The notes under the pieces: generated by a model
The model's input: the letters and a program-made list of their open reading frames with translations, nothing else
The model's database searches: none
Told to the model about the DNA's origin: nothing
Assembly: GCF_011044175.1 (NCBI RefSeq)
Contig: NZ_CP049057.1
Span: 449,501-513,500 of the forward strand
Source of the DNA: Rasiella rasia
Lineage (GTDB): Bacteria > Bacteroidota > Bacteroidia > Flavobacteriales > Flavobacteriaceae
DNA: 64,000 nt
Direction: 5' to 3'
Translations under genes and position numbers: made by a program
Shown: one piece after another, positions 40,791 to 49,693 of the stretch
Position numbering within the stretch: position 1 is the first letter of the stretch
Layout: the number at the start of each line of letters is the position of its first letter

Positions 40791-42275
40791 TTATTCTTTT
40801 ATAACTTTTAGAATATTGGTTGTCGTGCTTCCAATTACCTTAACTAAATAAACACCAGGGTTTTTAGTACCAAGATTAATAATTGTAGTAGCAGTAGTCA
40901 CCTCTTCTGAAAAAACTAAGTTACCATATAGATTATGTACTTCTATTCGCGTAGCTCCGCCTAGCAATTCCTCTGGAATTTCGATAGCTACAGCCGATTT
41001 AGTAGGATTAGGATAAGCTTTAATTAAAGGTTGCAAACTAGATGCTGTTGCTTCAAATTCTGTAGTTTCATTATTTTTTGAATCACAATATCGTATTGTT
41101 GTATGCTCAATTCTATTTTGAAGGTATATAGCGCGCTTAGCTCTCCAAAAGCGATACTTGGGTATCATAGTATCATGAAACCCTATCATATCTGATGGTT
41201 TTCCTTGCGTTATTCCAGAAGTTCTAGAATCATATTCTACAATTTTACCATTCATACGGTGTGCGTAATCTGGCTCTGGAATATATCCAATTACTAGTGA
41301 ACCTGACCACCACCCTCCTGGTCCGGAATAATCAAACGAACTTCCATTGGATTCAAACACATGCATTTTTGTAACACCATTATAGTCGTAAAAAGCCACA
41401 ATATCATCGTAATTGTGCCCGTCTCTGTCTATATTTAATGACATAACCCGAGTAGATATTTTAGAGGCTACATACCCGTTAGAGCTCCACCACCCGGTAG
41501 AATATTGATAACTTAAGCTCGATCCGTTTGAAATCCATACATGAATGCGTGTGTGTCCTCCTCCGTAATCATAGAAAGCAGCAATATCATCTACGTTACC
41601 GTCGTGATCAAAATCTCCAGAAACTACACGATCTGTTACCCTTGAAGCCGAGTAACCAGTACTTTTCCACCATCCAGGACTTCCCGAATACACAAAAGTG
41701 CTGCCATTAGATCTAAAGGTGTGAATTCTTGTTTCTCCATTTCCGTAGTCGTAGAAGGCCGCAATATCATCCCAATACCCATCTTGATCGAAGTCTCCAG
41801 AAACAACACGCCCCGTAATTTTATCAGGATCATACCCATTAAGTGTATAGACACTACTTTGCGAGAACGAAGGATTATTACCATCACTTTTAAAAAGGTC
41901 GAATCGCATACCATATGCCGATGTTTTATTGATAAGTATAAAATCGTCTATGTGCCCGTCATTGTCAAAGTCTCCTTTAACCATTCTTCCATTTACATTG
42001 TCTAGATTATAATTAATGGAACTTGAGCCAAGTTTTAAAGTCCTATCTCCATTACCGTTGCTTACTAAGGCATCAATTCGCAACGAACTAGTATTCTTAC
42101 TCAGCATAACAACGTCGTTTATAACATCATCATTTGCGTTGTTTTGAGTGAAATTACCAGAGACTACATAATCTGTATATCTAAATGGTTGGGTAGAGCA
42201 ATCTTGTGCGAAGGTCGTTGTAACTGCAAATAGCATTGCAACCATAAGACTGATTCTTGTAAAGTTTTTTGTCAT
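40791..42275 (-). CDS. FG-GAP/VCBS-like secreted protein with T9SS tail
   Basis: 494-residue protein with a signal peptide (cleaved near AQDCSTQP). The body has four blades, each with an Asp-rich calcium-binding loop: GDFDNDGHIDD, GDFDQDGYWDD, GDFDHDGNVDD and NIDRDGHNYDD. Each is followed by an aromatic segment such as IAAFYDYG and GWW. This is an FG-GAP propeller, as found in sugar-binding and adhesion proteins. The C-terminal 75 residues form a type A T9SS sorting domain (IKAYPNPTKSAV, GVYLVKV). It is exported to the cell surface. The Trp-Trp pairs suggest carbohydrate binding (inference). Confidence 0.88.
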   Translation of the reverse strand: MTKNFTRISLMVAMLFAVTTTFAQDCSTQPFRYTDYVVSGNFTQNNANDDVINDVVMLSKNTSSLRIDALVSNGNGDRTLKLGSSSINYNLDNVNGRMVKGDFDNDGHIDDFILINKTSAYGMRFDLFKSDGNNPSFSQSSVYTLNGYDPDKITGRVVSGDFDQDGYWDDIAAFYDYGNGETRIHTFRSNGSTFVYSGSPGWWKSTGYSASRVTDRVVSGDFDHDGNVDDIAAFYDYGGGHTRIHVWISNGSSLSYQYSTGWWSSNGYVASKISTRVMSLNIDRDGHNYDDIVAFYDYNGVTKMHVFESNGSSFDYSGPGGWWSGSLVIGYIPEPDYAHRMNGKIVEYDSRTSGITQGKPSDMIGFHDTMIPKYRFWRAKRAIYLQNRIEHTTIRYCDSKNNETTEFEATASSLQPLIKAYPNPTKSAVAIEIPEELLGGATRIEVHNLYGNLVFSEEVTTATTIINLGTKNPGVYLVKVIGSTTTNILKVIKE

Positions 42276-42321
42276 AATATCAGTGTTTAGTTAGTAAAAG
42301 TTTTTAAGTGGATGAATTAGC

Positions 42322-42891
42322 TTAATAGTCCATATTAATTAATGTACCGTCTAGGGTATACGAAAAAGTGAAGGTTGTTCCGCCGTGTTCAGGCTTTAGC
42401 ATTACTACGTATTCAGTCTTTGGTACATCGCCGTTCTTCGGAAATTTTATAAACGCCATATGTAGTTTTGGGTTTTCTAAATCTTTTTCGGCCTTTAAAG
42501 TTTCAATAGAAGTAGATACCAGCCCTCCTAATGTTTCTAGGTTAATTTTTTCATCTAGTTGAAACATAAACTCTGCGGCTTTGCTTCCTTCCGGAACCTC
42601 AAGAAATACTTCAGATTTCTTTGTCCATGTATCTTGTACTAAACTCCATTGGCCCATTTTCATAGATTCGGGATCTTCTGTAACGGTAGTACCAACGATA
42701 CTTCCTATGCTTTGGTTGTACGTTATTGTTAACTCAGTATAATAAGCATCGGAACCAAACTCACTTTTTATTTCTTTTTCGATAGCTACAAAATCTTTGG
42801 CGCTATCTAATTTTCCGCCAGACTGGTTTCCACATGATACCAATGTTAATAGTGAAATTGCGATAAGTGTTGTAAATTTTAATAATCTCAT
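42322..42891 (-). CDS. Lipoprotein of unknown function
   Basis: 189-residue lipoprotein (LLTLVSC, Cys20). The mature part begins with a low-complexity GNQSGGK, then KDFVAIEKEIKSEFGSDAYY and a beta-rich remainder ending GGTTFTFSYTLDGTLI. Family not recognised. It lies 21 bp after the small membrane-protein gene on the same strand and is probably co-transcribed. Confidence 0.72.
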   Translation of the reverse strand: MRLLKFTTLIAISLLTLVSCGNQSGGKLDSAKDFVAIEKEIKSEFGSDAYYTELTITYNQSIGSIVGTTVTEDPESMKMGQWSLVQDTWTKKSEVFLEVPEGSKAAEFMFQLDEKINLETLGGLVSTSIETLKAEKDLENPKLHMAFIKFPKNGDVPKTEYVVMLKPEHGGTTFTFSYTLDGTLINMDY

Positions 42892-42912
42892 GGTGTTTTG
42901 TTTTAAAAAATG

Positions 42913-43128
42913 TTATGCTTCCTCTTCAGTCCTTCCAAAAAAGATAAATAATGCGCCTCCTAAGAGTACAAATAGAATTCTTAGTGCCCAACCAACAGTA
43001 CTTCCCCAACTATCTATCCATGCTAGTATCCTAACATTGTAATTAAATATTGATAGTACTATTGACATAATTCCGAGAGCGGCTACTACTAAGCCAGCTT
43101 TCCCTAATTTTGATTTGATATGTTCCAT
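42913..43128 (-). CDS. Two-helix membrane protein (hypothetical)
   Basis: 71-residue protein with two hydrophobic helices: LVVAALGIMSIVLSIF near 13-28 and VGWALRILFVLLGGALFIFF near 45-64, joined by NYNVRILAWIDSWGST. It ends RTEEEA. Probably an inner-membrane protein. It precedes a lipoprotein gene and comes after the LytTR system, about 160 bp away. Function unknown. Confidence 0.75.
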   Translation of the reverse strand: MEHIKSKLGKAGLVVAALGIMSIVLSIFNYNVRILAWIDSWGSTVGWALRILFVLLGGALFIFFGRTEEEA

Positions 43129-43290
43129 ACATTGACTTTTTATTATTTGAAATAAAAGTATGGGGTATGCTGAAGATTCGAAATAGAGAACCTATTTTCG
43201 AAATGGCAGAATAAATAAGCGTGATGCTTGATTTTATATCCGTAATAAACGAATGTGCTAGCTAATTAGAAATGAAAAACTTGTAGCGGA

Positions 43291-44028
43291 TTAACTATTG
43301 TTCCACTGTAGGAAAGCCTTTATGAAAGTATCTCTTTTGCGTGAAGACACAGGGATTTTCTTGCCGTTTTTTAGATAAATAATACCAGACTTATCGTATT
43401 TATCTATAAATTTTAAGTTCACCATAAACGATTGGTGAGGACGTGTAAAATTTGCTTGAAGTAGCCGTTCTTCAAACTCTTTTAATGTTTTAGAAACCAA
43501 GTGCTTTTTTCCATCATTACAGTAGAACGTAGTATAGCCTTTATCAGACTCGCAATACAGTAATTCGTCTAGTTGCACAACCTGAAAACTATCTTGAAGC
43601 GATAGTACTAATTTATCGCCTTCGTTATTCCACACTTGTTTCGTAATAGCTATTTGCTGTTTTTGTTTTAGAACAGATATTTCTGACACCTTTCTAAGTG
43701 CTATTTGAAGTTCTTCTAAGTCAACGGGTTTCATAAGATAATCTACTGCTCCCGCCTTCAGGGCTTGCAAGGCATATTCTTCATAGGCCGTAATAAATAT
43801 AACCTTATAGCTTAAATTTTCAGTTTGAGATAGAAAATCGAATCCTGTTCCATCAATAAGGTTGATGTCAAGAAATATTAGATCTGGCTTGCAGGTATTT
43901 GCTACAATTACTGCATCTTTTACAGATTCACATTCTCCTAGAACCGTAACCTCAGTCTCTACCTGTGTTAATAGGTTTAGAAGTCCTTTTCTAATGTATG
44001 CTTTATCTTCTACGATGAGTGATTTCAT
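43291..44028 (-). CDS. LytTR-family response regulator
   Basis: 245-residue response regulator. The receiver domain has Asp54 in LIFLDINLIDG and Lys near 101 in YLMKPVDLEEL. The C-terminal LytTR DNA-binding domain (about 140-245) contains LLYCESDKGYTTFYC, SKTLKEFEERL, RPHQSFMVNLKFID and KIPVSSRKRD. Its start codon overlaps the stop of the TPR kinase gene (ATGA), so the two form a pair. Target genes are unknown; the neighbouring secreted-protein genes on the same strand are candidates. Confidence 0.93.
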   Translation of the reverse strand: MKSLIVEDKAYIRKGLLNLLTQVETEVTVLGECESVKDAVIVANTCKPDLIFLDINLIDGTGFDFLSQTENLSYKVIFITAYEEYALQALKAGAVDYLMKPVDLEELQIALRKVSEISVLKQKQQIAITKQVWNNEGDKLVLSLQDSFQVVQLDELLYCESDKGYTTFYCNDGKKHLVSKTLKEFEERLLQANFTRPHQSFMVNLKFIDKYDKSGIIYLKNGKKIPVSSRKRDTFIKAFLQWNNS

Positions 44029-46205
44029 GACGTTTCCTGTATTATGTATGGAATTTCTAAAGTAACTATGGTGCCTTGTTGGTTATATTTTTGTCTATCT
44101 TCTATAGTAATAGCCCCTGCTCTTTTAAAATCTTTAGATAAAAATTTTAATCGTTCTTTAGTAATCACTGTTGCTAAAGATTTCTTCTCTTTATTTGTGT
44201 GGGATGTTTTCTTTTGTATTCCGATGCCATTGTCAGCGATTGTGCACAGTAATCTATCATCTTTATGACTTATTTGTATGACAATTTCTCTATTTTCTTT
44301 TTTATTAACAAAGGCATGCTCAATTGCGTTTTCTACAAATGGCTGTATGAGCATAGGCGGAATTTGAACCAATGATTTATCTATTGAATTGTCTACTGTT
44401 ATCGAGTACTTGTACAATTGTATTTCTTCCAAATTCTGAAGCTCTAAATAGTTGGTAACAGCCTGTAATTCCTGTTGTAACGGAACTATTTTGTCTCTAG
44501 AATTTTCTAAAGTAATTCGCAACAATTTTGAAAATTTAGATAAGTATGTAACAGATTTTTTATCTTCTTTATTTAAAATCATCCCTTGCAAAACAGAAAG
44601 CGAATTAAATATAAAGTGAGGTGTCATTTGAGAACGTAATAACTTTTGTTCTATAACGATATTCTGCGTTTTAATCTTTTCATTTCTTAGCTTTAAGAAG
44701 AATACAATACCTAAAAAAACCAATGACATCAATAAAAAGGCAATTACGCCTAATAATAAATTACGCTGCGATTTTTCTAAATCGGCAGAAGTTGATTTTA
44801 CAGTTTTTGTAAGTTTTAGCTCTCTTAAATTAGCAGAATCTAGTGCTTGTTTGTATTTATAATCATATTCTAATTGGGTAATTTTCTCAATGTTTTGCTT
44901 ATTAAAAATGCTGTCACTTATCACTTTAAATTGTTGGTGGGCAGTTAGTGCATTTTCATAATTCCCCAGGTTGTCATAGATCTCTGAAAGCAATTTTTGT
45001 CCATCGCGTTGATAATCCAATAACTGTAAATCAGCTGCTATTTTATTACTCTCTAAGGCATTCATTAGCGCAGAACTATACTTTTTTTGATTTGTATATG
45101 CCTTAGCAATTCCTAAATACGAATTGCACAAACCGCGCTGATTGTCGACTTCTAAATGTATTTTTTTGGCTCTTTCAAAATAGTTTAAAGCTATTTGGTT
45201 CTCTTTTAGCATTAAATGAACATCTCCTATATTATTTAAGATTGTCGCTATGTATAGTTTATTTTTAATTTGTTCGCTAAATCCTAGCGCTTCCTTAAGG
45301 TAGTTATGTGCCTGTTTGTATTCGCCTTTATTTTTATAAGCCAGCCCTAAATTATTTAATATTTCTGCCGAGTTTCTTTTCTCAAGATTATTATTTTGAA
45401 ATTTTAAAGCCCGTTCATAGATTTCAATTGCCTTGTCATAATTCTGGATATTTTTATATATAATACCCATATTATTTAATGTATTTGAGATTCCGATTGT
45501 ATCGTTTAACTTTTCATCTATAGTTAAACTCTTGTTGTAATACTCTAAGGCACGTGGGTAGTTACTTTGATCACTATAAATGGTGCCAATGTTGTTGTAG
45601 CAGTTTGCCATTCTTTTCTCGTCACCTAATTGCTCACTTATCTCTAGCGATTTGGAATAATTTTGTATTGCATTTATATAATCTCCTAAAGCATTGTAAG
45701 CCCTTCCTAAATTATTATACCCAACGGCCACACCAACCTTATTGCCTATCTCATAATACATTCGAATGGCATTATTATGGTACGTAATAGCTAGCTCCTG
45801 ATTGCCCATATTATGTGCAAGCAAGCCAAGTCTTTTATAACATTCAGAAATGCCTTCTGTAAATCCTATTTCCTTATAAATAAGTAGCGCTTCATTTAGA
45901 GAAGATTGTCCTTTATCGAAATTAGATTGAAACGCCTGAGATATCCCTTGCAAGTACAAAACCCTTGCTTTTCCCTTCTTGTAGTGAATAGAATCTGCTA
46001 TCTTAAAAGATTCTTGTAAATACGCCGCGGTTTTGGTCTTTCCTAATTTCAGCTGTAAAAAAGCTAACTCATTTAAAGTATTTACCCGTACAGTGTCTTT
46101 TTCTTTATGAAGAAGTAATACATTTTTTAAGCTGTCTACTGCGGTGTTCTGCGAATAAACAACTGTAGAAAGAAACAGGAAAAAGTAGGATAGATATTTT
46201 AACAA
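44025..46205 (-). CDS. TPR-containing LytS-type histidine kinase
   Basis: 726-residue sensor kinase. The N-terminal signal segment (LKYLSYFFLFLSTVVYSQ) is followed by about eight or nine tetratricopeptide repeats in the periplasm (residues about 60-430; e.g. YNNLGRAYNALGDYINAIQN). A coiled coil, one membrane helix (NLLLGVIAFLLMSLVFLGIVF) near 483-505 and a cytoplasmic kinase domain follow. The phosphoacceptor His lies in QMTPHFIFNSLSVLQGMI and the ATPase has PFVENAIEHAF and IADNGIGIQ. The start is a TTG at 46205: the frame has a stop eight codons earlier and no ATG. Overlaps the LytTR regulator by 4 bp. Confidence 0.9.
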   Translation of the reverse strand: MLKYLSYFFLFLSTVVYSQNTAVDSLKNVLLLHKEKDTVRVNTLNELAFLQLKLGKTKTAAYLQESFKIADSIHYKKGKARVLYLQGISQAFQSNFDKGQSSLNEALLIYKEIGFTEGISECYKRLGLLAHNMGNQELAITYHNNAIRMYYEIGNKVGVAVGYNNLGRAYNALGDYINAIQNYSKSLEISEQLGDEKRMANCYNNIGTIYSDQSNYPRALEYYNKSLTIDEKLNDTIGISNTLNNMGIIYKNIQNYDKAIEIYERALKFQNNNLEKRNSAEILNNLGLAYKNKGEYKQAHNYLKEALGFSEQIKNKLYIATILNNIGDVHLMLKENQIALNYFERAKKIHLEVDNQRGLCNSYLGIAKAYTNQKKYSSALMNALESNKIAADLQLLDYQRDGQKLLSEIYDNLGNYENALTAHQQFKVISDSIFNKQNIEKITQLEYDYKYKQALDSANLRELKLTKTVKSTSADLEKSQRNLLLGVIAFLLMSLVFLGIVFFLKLRNEKIKTQNIVIEQKLLRSQMTPHFIFNSLSVLQGMILNKEDKKSVTYLSKFSKLLRITLENSRDKIVPLQQELQAVTNYLELQNLEEIQLYKYSITVDNSIDKSLVQIPPMLIQPFVENAIEHAFVNKKENREIVIQISHKDDRLLCTIADNGIGIQKKTSHTNKEKKSLATVITKERLKFLSKDFKRAGAITIEDRQKYNQQGTIVTLEIPYIIQETS

Positions 46206-46484
46206 TACAGTGGATCTTATTAACTAAACAGCTTTATTTTAAATACATATAGTTTGCTTTCTACATATAGCACCCATGAAATATATGGTAATTTAAAGGA
46301 TAAAGGCTAAACAAAATTAAATGTAACTCGCAAATCTAGAAATAAACAATCCATTATTGTTGCTTTTCAAGCAATATACGTAAGCAATGAGCACATATTT
46401 GAGCATAGTATTACATAGATTATCTCATTTCTATAAATACCTACAAAGGCGCAAAATCGCTTAGCGAGTAAGAAGAATACTATT

Positions 46485-47798
46485 TTATAATAATTGTGTC
46501 ACTCTAACCTTTTTCTTCTTCAGCCGAGTGTTGTTTGTTTTTTCAATAACCGCTTTTACTTTACTTATAGGAACTGCAACAAAGGCGCAATCTTGTTTCA
46601 GTTCAATAACCCCAAGTTCGTCCCGTTCTAAGTTTCCTTGTTTAAAGAACAGACCGGCAAGATCACCTTTCGATATTTTATCTCTTCGTCCGCCAGAAAC
46701 GTAGAGCGTCGCCCATTTAGATTGCAACCTCGTTTTTTTATCCTGCAGTGTTACAATTTCACGGGTGGTAATAAACTCAGGTACATATTCTTGTTCCCAT
46801 TGTAAGACATAAGCCGTTCCCTGAGCATTCATTCTAGCGGTTCTCCCGTTTCTGTGTGTAAATTCTTCAGCTTTTAACGGTAATTGGTAGTGAATAATAA
46901 AATTTAACTCTGGAATGTCTAATCCGCGCGCAGCAAGATCTGTAGCGATAATGATTTGGTGGGTGCCATTTCTAAATTTAATTAGCGCACGTTCTCTTTC
47001 TATTTGTTCTAAACCTCCATAAAATAGGCCATGTGGAATGTTATTGTCTTCCAGATAATCACTTACAAATTGAATGGTATCTTTAAAATTGCAAAATATT
47101 ATTCCTGGTTGATTGCCAATATGGTGGAGAAGACGTACCAATGTCTTCAACTTGTCTTTTTCTTCGGAAACTACCTTTTTTATGGTAAGCTTGCTCTTTT
47201 GGGTCCCCAAGTAATCTATAACCAACTCATTTTTCAACTGTACAAAACTTGGGATCTCTACACCTTGTGTTGCCGATGTTAACACACGCTTCTCTATGCT
47301 TGGAAGATGCGCCATAATTTCACGCATTTCATTTTCAAATCCAATCTCTAACGACTTGTCAAATTCATCTAATACCAGTGTTTTAATGCCTTCTACTGAA
47401 AAGGTCTCACGTCTTAAATGATCTGCTACTCGGCCCGGGGTTCCTATTAAAATTGCCGGATTGTGCGCTAGGTCTACCTTGTCTTTTGTAAAAGGTCTAC
47501 CACCGTATACTGCATTTGTTTTAAAGCCAGAACCCATTTGGCGGATTACCTGTTCAATTTGTATGGCAAGCTCTCTTGAAGGTACTAGAATAAGCAATTG
47601 AACAAACTCATTATGTGCATCTAACGCCTGAAGGGTTGGTAATAAAAAGGCCACAGTTTTACCTGTTCCAGTAGGCGACAATAAAATAGTGTTTTCTGAA
47701 GAGGTGATTGCCAAGAGTGCCTCTTCCTGCATTGGATTGAGCGTTTTAATGCCCAGATTAGATAAAATTTCTTTTTGAGACTTTACTGTGTTTGCCAT
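46485..47798 (-). CDS. DEAD-box RNA helicase with DbpA-like RNA-binding domain
   Basis: 437-residue helicase. Motifs: Q motif TLNPMQEEAL, I SPTGTGKT, Ia VPSRELA, II LDEFDKSL (DEFD instead of DEAD), III TSATQ, IV IIFCNF, V ATDLAARGLD, VI HRNGRTAR. The last about 75 residues (SGGRRDKISKGDLAGLFF onward) are a DbpA-type RNA-recognition domain that binds 23S rRNA hairpin 92, so a role in 50S assembly is likely. The start at 47798 (ATG) is preferred to a TTG at 47813. It follows the second helicase on the same strand. Confidence 0.92.
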   Translation of the reverse strand: MANTVKSQKEILSNLGIKTLNPMQEEALLAITSSENTILLSPTGTGKTVAFLLPTLQALDAHNEFVQLLILVPSRELAIQIEQVIRQMGSGFKTNAVYGGRPFTKDKVDLAHNPAILIGTPGRVADHLRRETFSVEGIKTLVLDEFDKSLEIGFENEMREIMAHLPSIEKRVLTSATQGVEIPSFVQLKNELVIDYLGTQKSKLTIKKVVSEEKDKLKTLVRLLHHIGNQPGIIFCNFKDTIQFVSDYLEDNNIPHGLFYGGLEQIERERALIKFRNGTHQIIIATDLAARGLDIPELNFIIHYQLPLKAEEFTHRNGRTARMNAQGTAYVLQWEQEYVPEFITTREIVTLQDKKTRLQSKWATLYVSGGRRDKISKGDLAGLFFKQGNLERDELGVIELKQDCAFVAVPISKVKAVIEKTNNTRLKKKKVRVTQLL

Positions 47799-47816
47799 AA
47801 TATATGGTAACAATTG

Positions 47817-49130
47817 TTACTTTTTAGGGGTTGCTTTTTGAGATTGATTTAAATAATCGGCAACCACTTTATCTATAAGTTCTTCTTTTGTAAGATGGTG
47901 AAATACCGTTTTAATTTCTGTTTTAAGTGCTTCGGAAATCGTTCGGTTTGGTTTTGTTTTAAATATTTTTTTAGCCCAAAGCAGCGTATTATTCTCTTCC
48001 AAAGCCAGTGCGTCGGCTTTTGGCATTTCTGAAAATGAAATACCTAACTCCTTTTCAAAGTCGGGAATTTCAGCTACTTCATCCTCCTGAATAACACTTA
48101 AAGAAAGCCCCTTTGCCCCTGCTCTAGCTGTTCTACCACTTCTATGCACATACGTTTCAAACGTATCTGGAAGATGGTATTGCACAACATAAGATAGATT
48201 GCTTACATCTATACCACGAGCTGCTAAATCTGTAGCCACTAAGATAGAAATATGCCCTTCTCTAAATTGGTTCATAACTCTATCTCTAATTCCTTGTGAC
48301 AAGCTACCGTGCAATGCTCCAGAGGAAAATTTATTGATTGCTAAGTTTTTAGCCAATTTATTAACGGCTGCCTTTGTTTTGCAAAAAATAATACCCCTTT
48401 GTCCTGCCTTCGAATTTAAAAAATGTAATAAAACCGAAAGCTTTTCTATAGGAGCAACCACAACGTATTGGTGATCAATCCCCTCGTGCCCCATATGTTC
48501 CATATCGGTTTCTATATGAGCTACATGCTTAGACATATAATTTTGAACCAATTGCTTTATAGTACCCGGAAGCGTAGCAGTAAATAAAAATGTTCTATGC
48601 TTTTTTGGAAGCTCCTTTACAATGCTGTCTAAACCATCTTTTAATGCGGTGACCATTTCATCTGCTTCGTCCAGGACCAAATAAGATGTTTGTCCAACGT
48701 CTAAAGCCTTTCGCTGTAAGAGATCTACAAGGCGCCCTGGCGTAGCTACTACTATATGCGTTTCTTTCTTAAGGCGTTCAATCTGTGGTTTTATAGGTAT
48801 GCCACCACAAATGGAAGCAATAGAAATAGATGATGTATGCTTAGCAAATTGAATTAAACTTTTAAAAATTTGTTGCCCTAACTCTCGTGTAGGCGCAAGA
48901 ATTATTGCTTGAATGTTGGGATTCTCTGTATCTATTAATTGCAATAGTGGTATACCAAATGCTGCTGTTTTACCGGTACCTGTTTTGGCCAGCGCAACAA
49001 TATCATCTTCTCTATTTAGAAAAGCAGGTATTACCTTTTCTTGAATTGACGTAGGATTAGTAATTGCTAATTCATGTAAGCTCTGTACTAAAGTTAAATC
49101 TATTCCTAAGTCGGTAAAAGTACTATTCAT
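47817..49130 (-). CDS. DEAD-box RNA helicase
   Basis: 437-residue helicase core with a basic tail. Motifs: Q motif TNPTSIQEKVIP, I AKTGTGKT, Ia APTRELG, II VLDEADEM, III TATLPG, IV IIFCKT, V ATDLAARGID, VI HRSGRTARAG. The start at 49130 (MNSTFTDLGI) is chosen because it begins directly at the helicase core; a longer frame to 49229 adds 33 residues without similarity. It precedes the DbpA-like helicase gene by 18 bp; the two are probably one operon used in RNA remodelling. A cold-shock gene lies just upstream with its own terminator. Confidence 0.9.
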   Translation of the reverse strand: MNSTFTDLGIDLTLVQSLHELAITNPTSIQEKVIPAFLNREDDIVALAKTGTGKTAAFGIPLLQLIDTENPNIQAIILAPTRELGQQIFKSLIQFAKHTSSISIASICGGIPIKPQIERLKKETHIVVATPGRLVDLLQRKALDVGQTSYLVLDEADEMVTALKDGLDSIVKELPKKHRTFLFTATLPGTIKQLVQNYMSKHVAHIETDMEHMGHEGIDHQYVVVAPIEKLSVLLHFLNSKAGQRGIIFCKTKAAVNKLAKNLAINKFSSGALHGSLSQGIRDRVMNQFREGHISILVATDLAARGIDVSNLSYVVQYHLPDTFETYVHRSGRTARAGAKGLSLSVIQEDEVAEIPDFEKELGISFSEMPKADALALEENNTLLWAKKIFKTKPNRTISEALKTEIKTVFHHLTKEELIDKVVADYLNQSQKATPKK

Positions 49131-49213
49131 GGGGTTTTGTGTATGTTGTAATGTGTGTAAAGATAGTGGTAGACTACAACTTCGTGTTACTAAATATAAC
49201 GAATTTGTTGCAA

Positions 49214-49245
49214 TAAAAAAGTCCGTCAATTTGACGAACTTTCTC
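49214..49245 (-). terminator. Terminator after the cold-shock gene
   Basis: Stem AAAGT-C-CGTCA / TGACG-A-ACTTT (about 49218-49241) with one mismatch. On the minus strand it is followed by a T-run. It separates the cold-shock gene from the helicases. Confidence 0.65.
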
Positions 49246-49265
49246 TAAAAAATATAGGGTATAGC

Positions 49266-49457
49266 TTAGATCACTTTTACGTTCACTGCATTTAATCCTT
49301 TGTTTCCTTCTTTAAGCTCAAATGTAACTTCATCACCTTCTCTAATCTCGTCGATTAATCCAGAAATGTGTACAAAGTGATCTTTTTCAACTCCTTCTTC
49401 GGTGATGAATCCAAAACCTTTAGTTTCGTTGAAAAATTTTACTGTTCCTTTACTCAT
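49266..49457 (-). CDS. Cold-shock protein, CspA family
   Basis: 63-residue single-domain cold-shock protein that binds single-stranded RNA and DNA. RNP1 is GFGFITEEG and RNP2 is DHFVHISG; the start KGTVKFFNETK is typical. An AT-rich stretch of about 235 bp without a gene lies upstream, enough for a long 5' leader such as cspA genes use for cold control. No definite structure was identified there. The helicase pair is just downstream. Confidence 0.95.
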   Translation of the reverse strand: MSKGTVKFFNETKGFGFITEEGVEKDHFVHISGLIDEIREGDEVTFELKEGNKGLNAVNVKVI

Positions 49458-49693
49458 TGTAATGTAATTTAATTTATTAATATGTTATAGTAGACAAAGA
49501 TGGTGCCAATAAATTAATAAACAATGAATTATCTCATTTATTATTGTTTATTTTTTTATTCTGAATTTTTAATGATTCGATTATACCTACTATAAAATAA
49601 ACTTTCCGATAAAAAATTAAGGTAAAACCCCTACAATGAAATCAATACCATATAGAGCTAGGTTAACATCTAACCTAACTAAGCAAAAACTTC

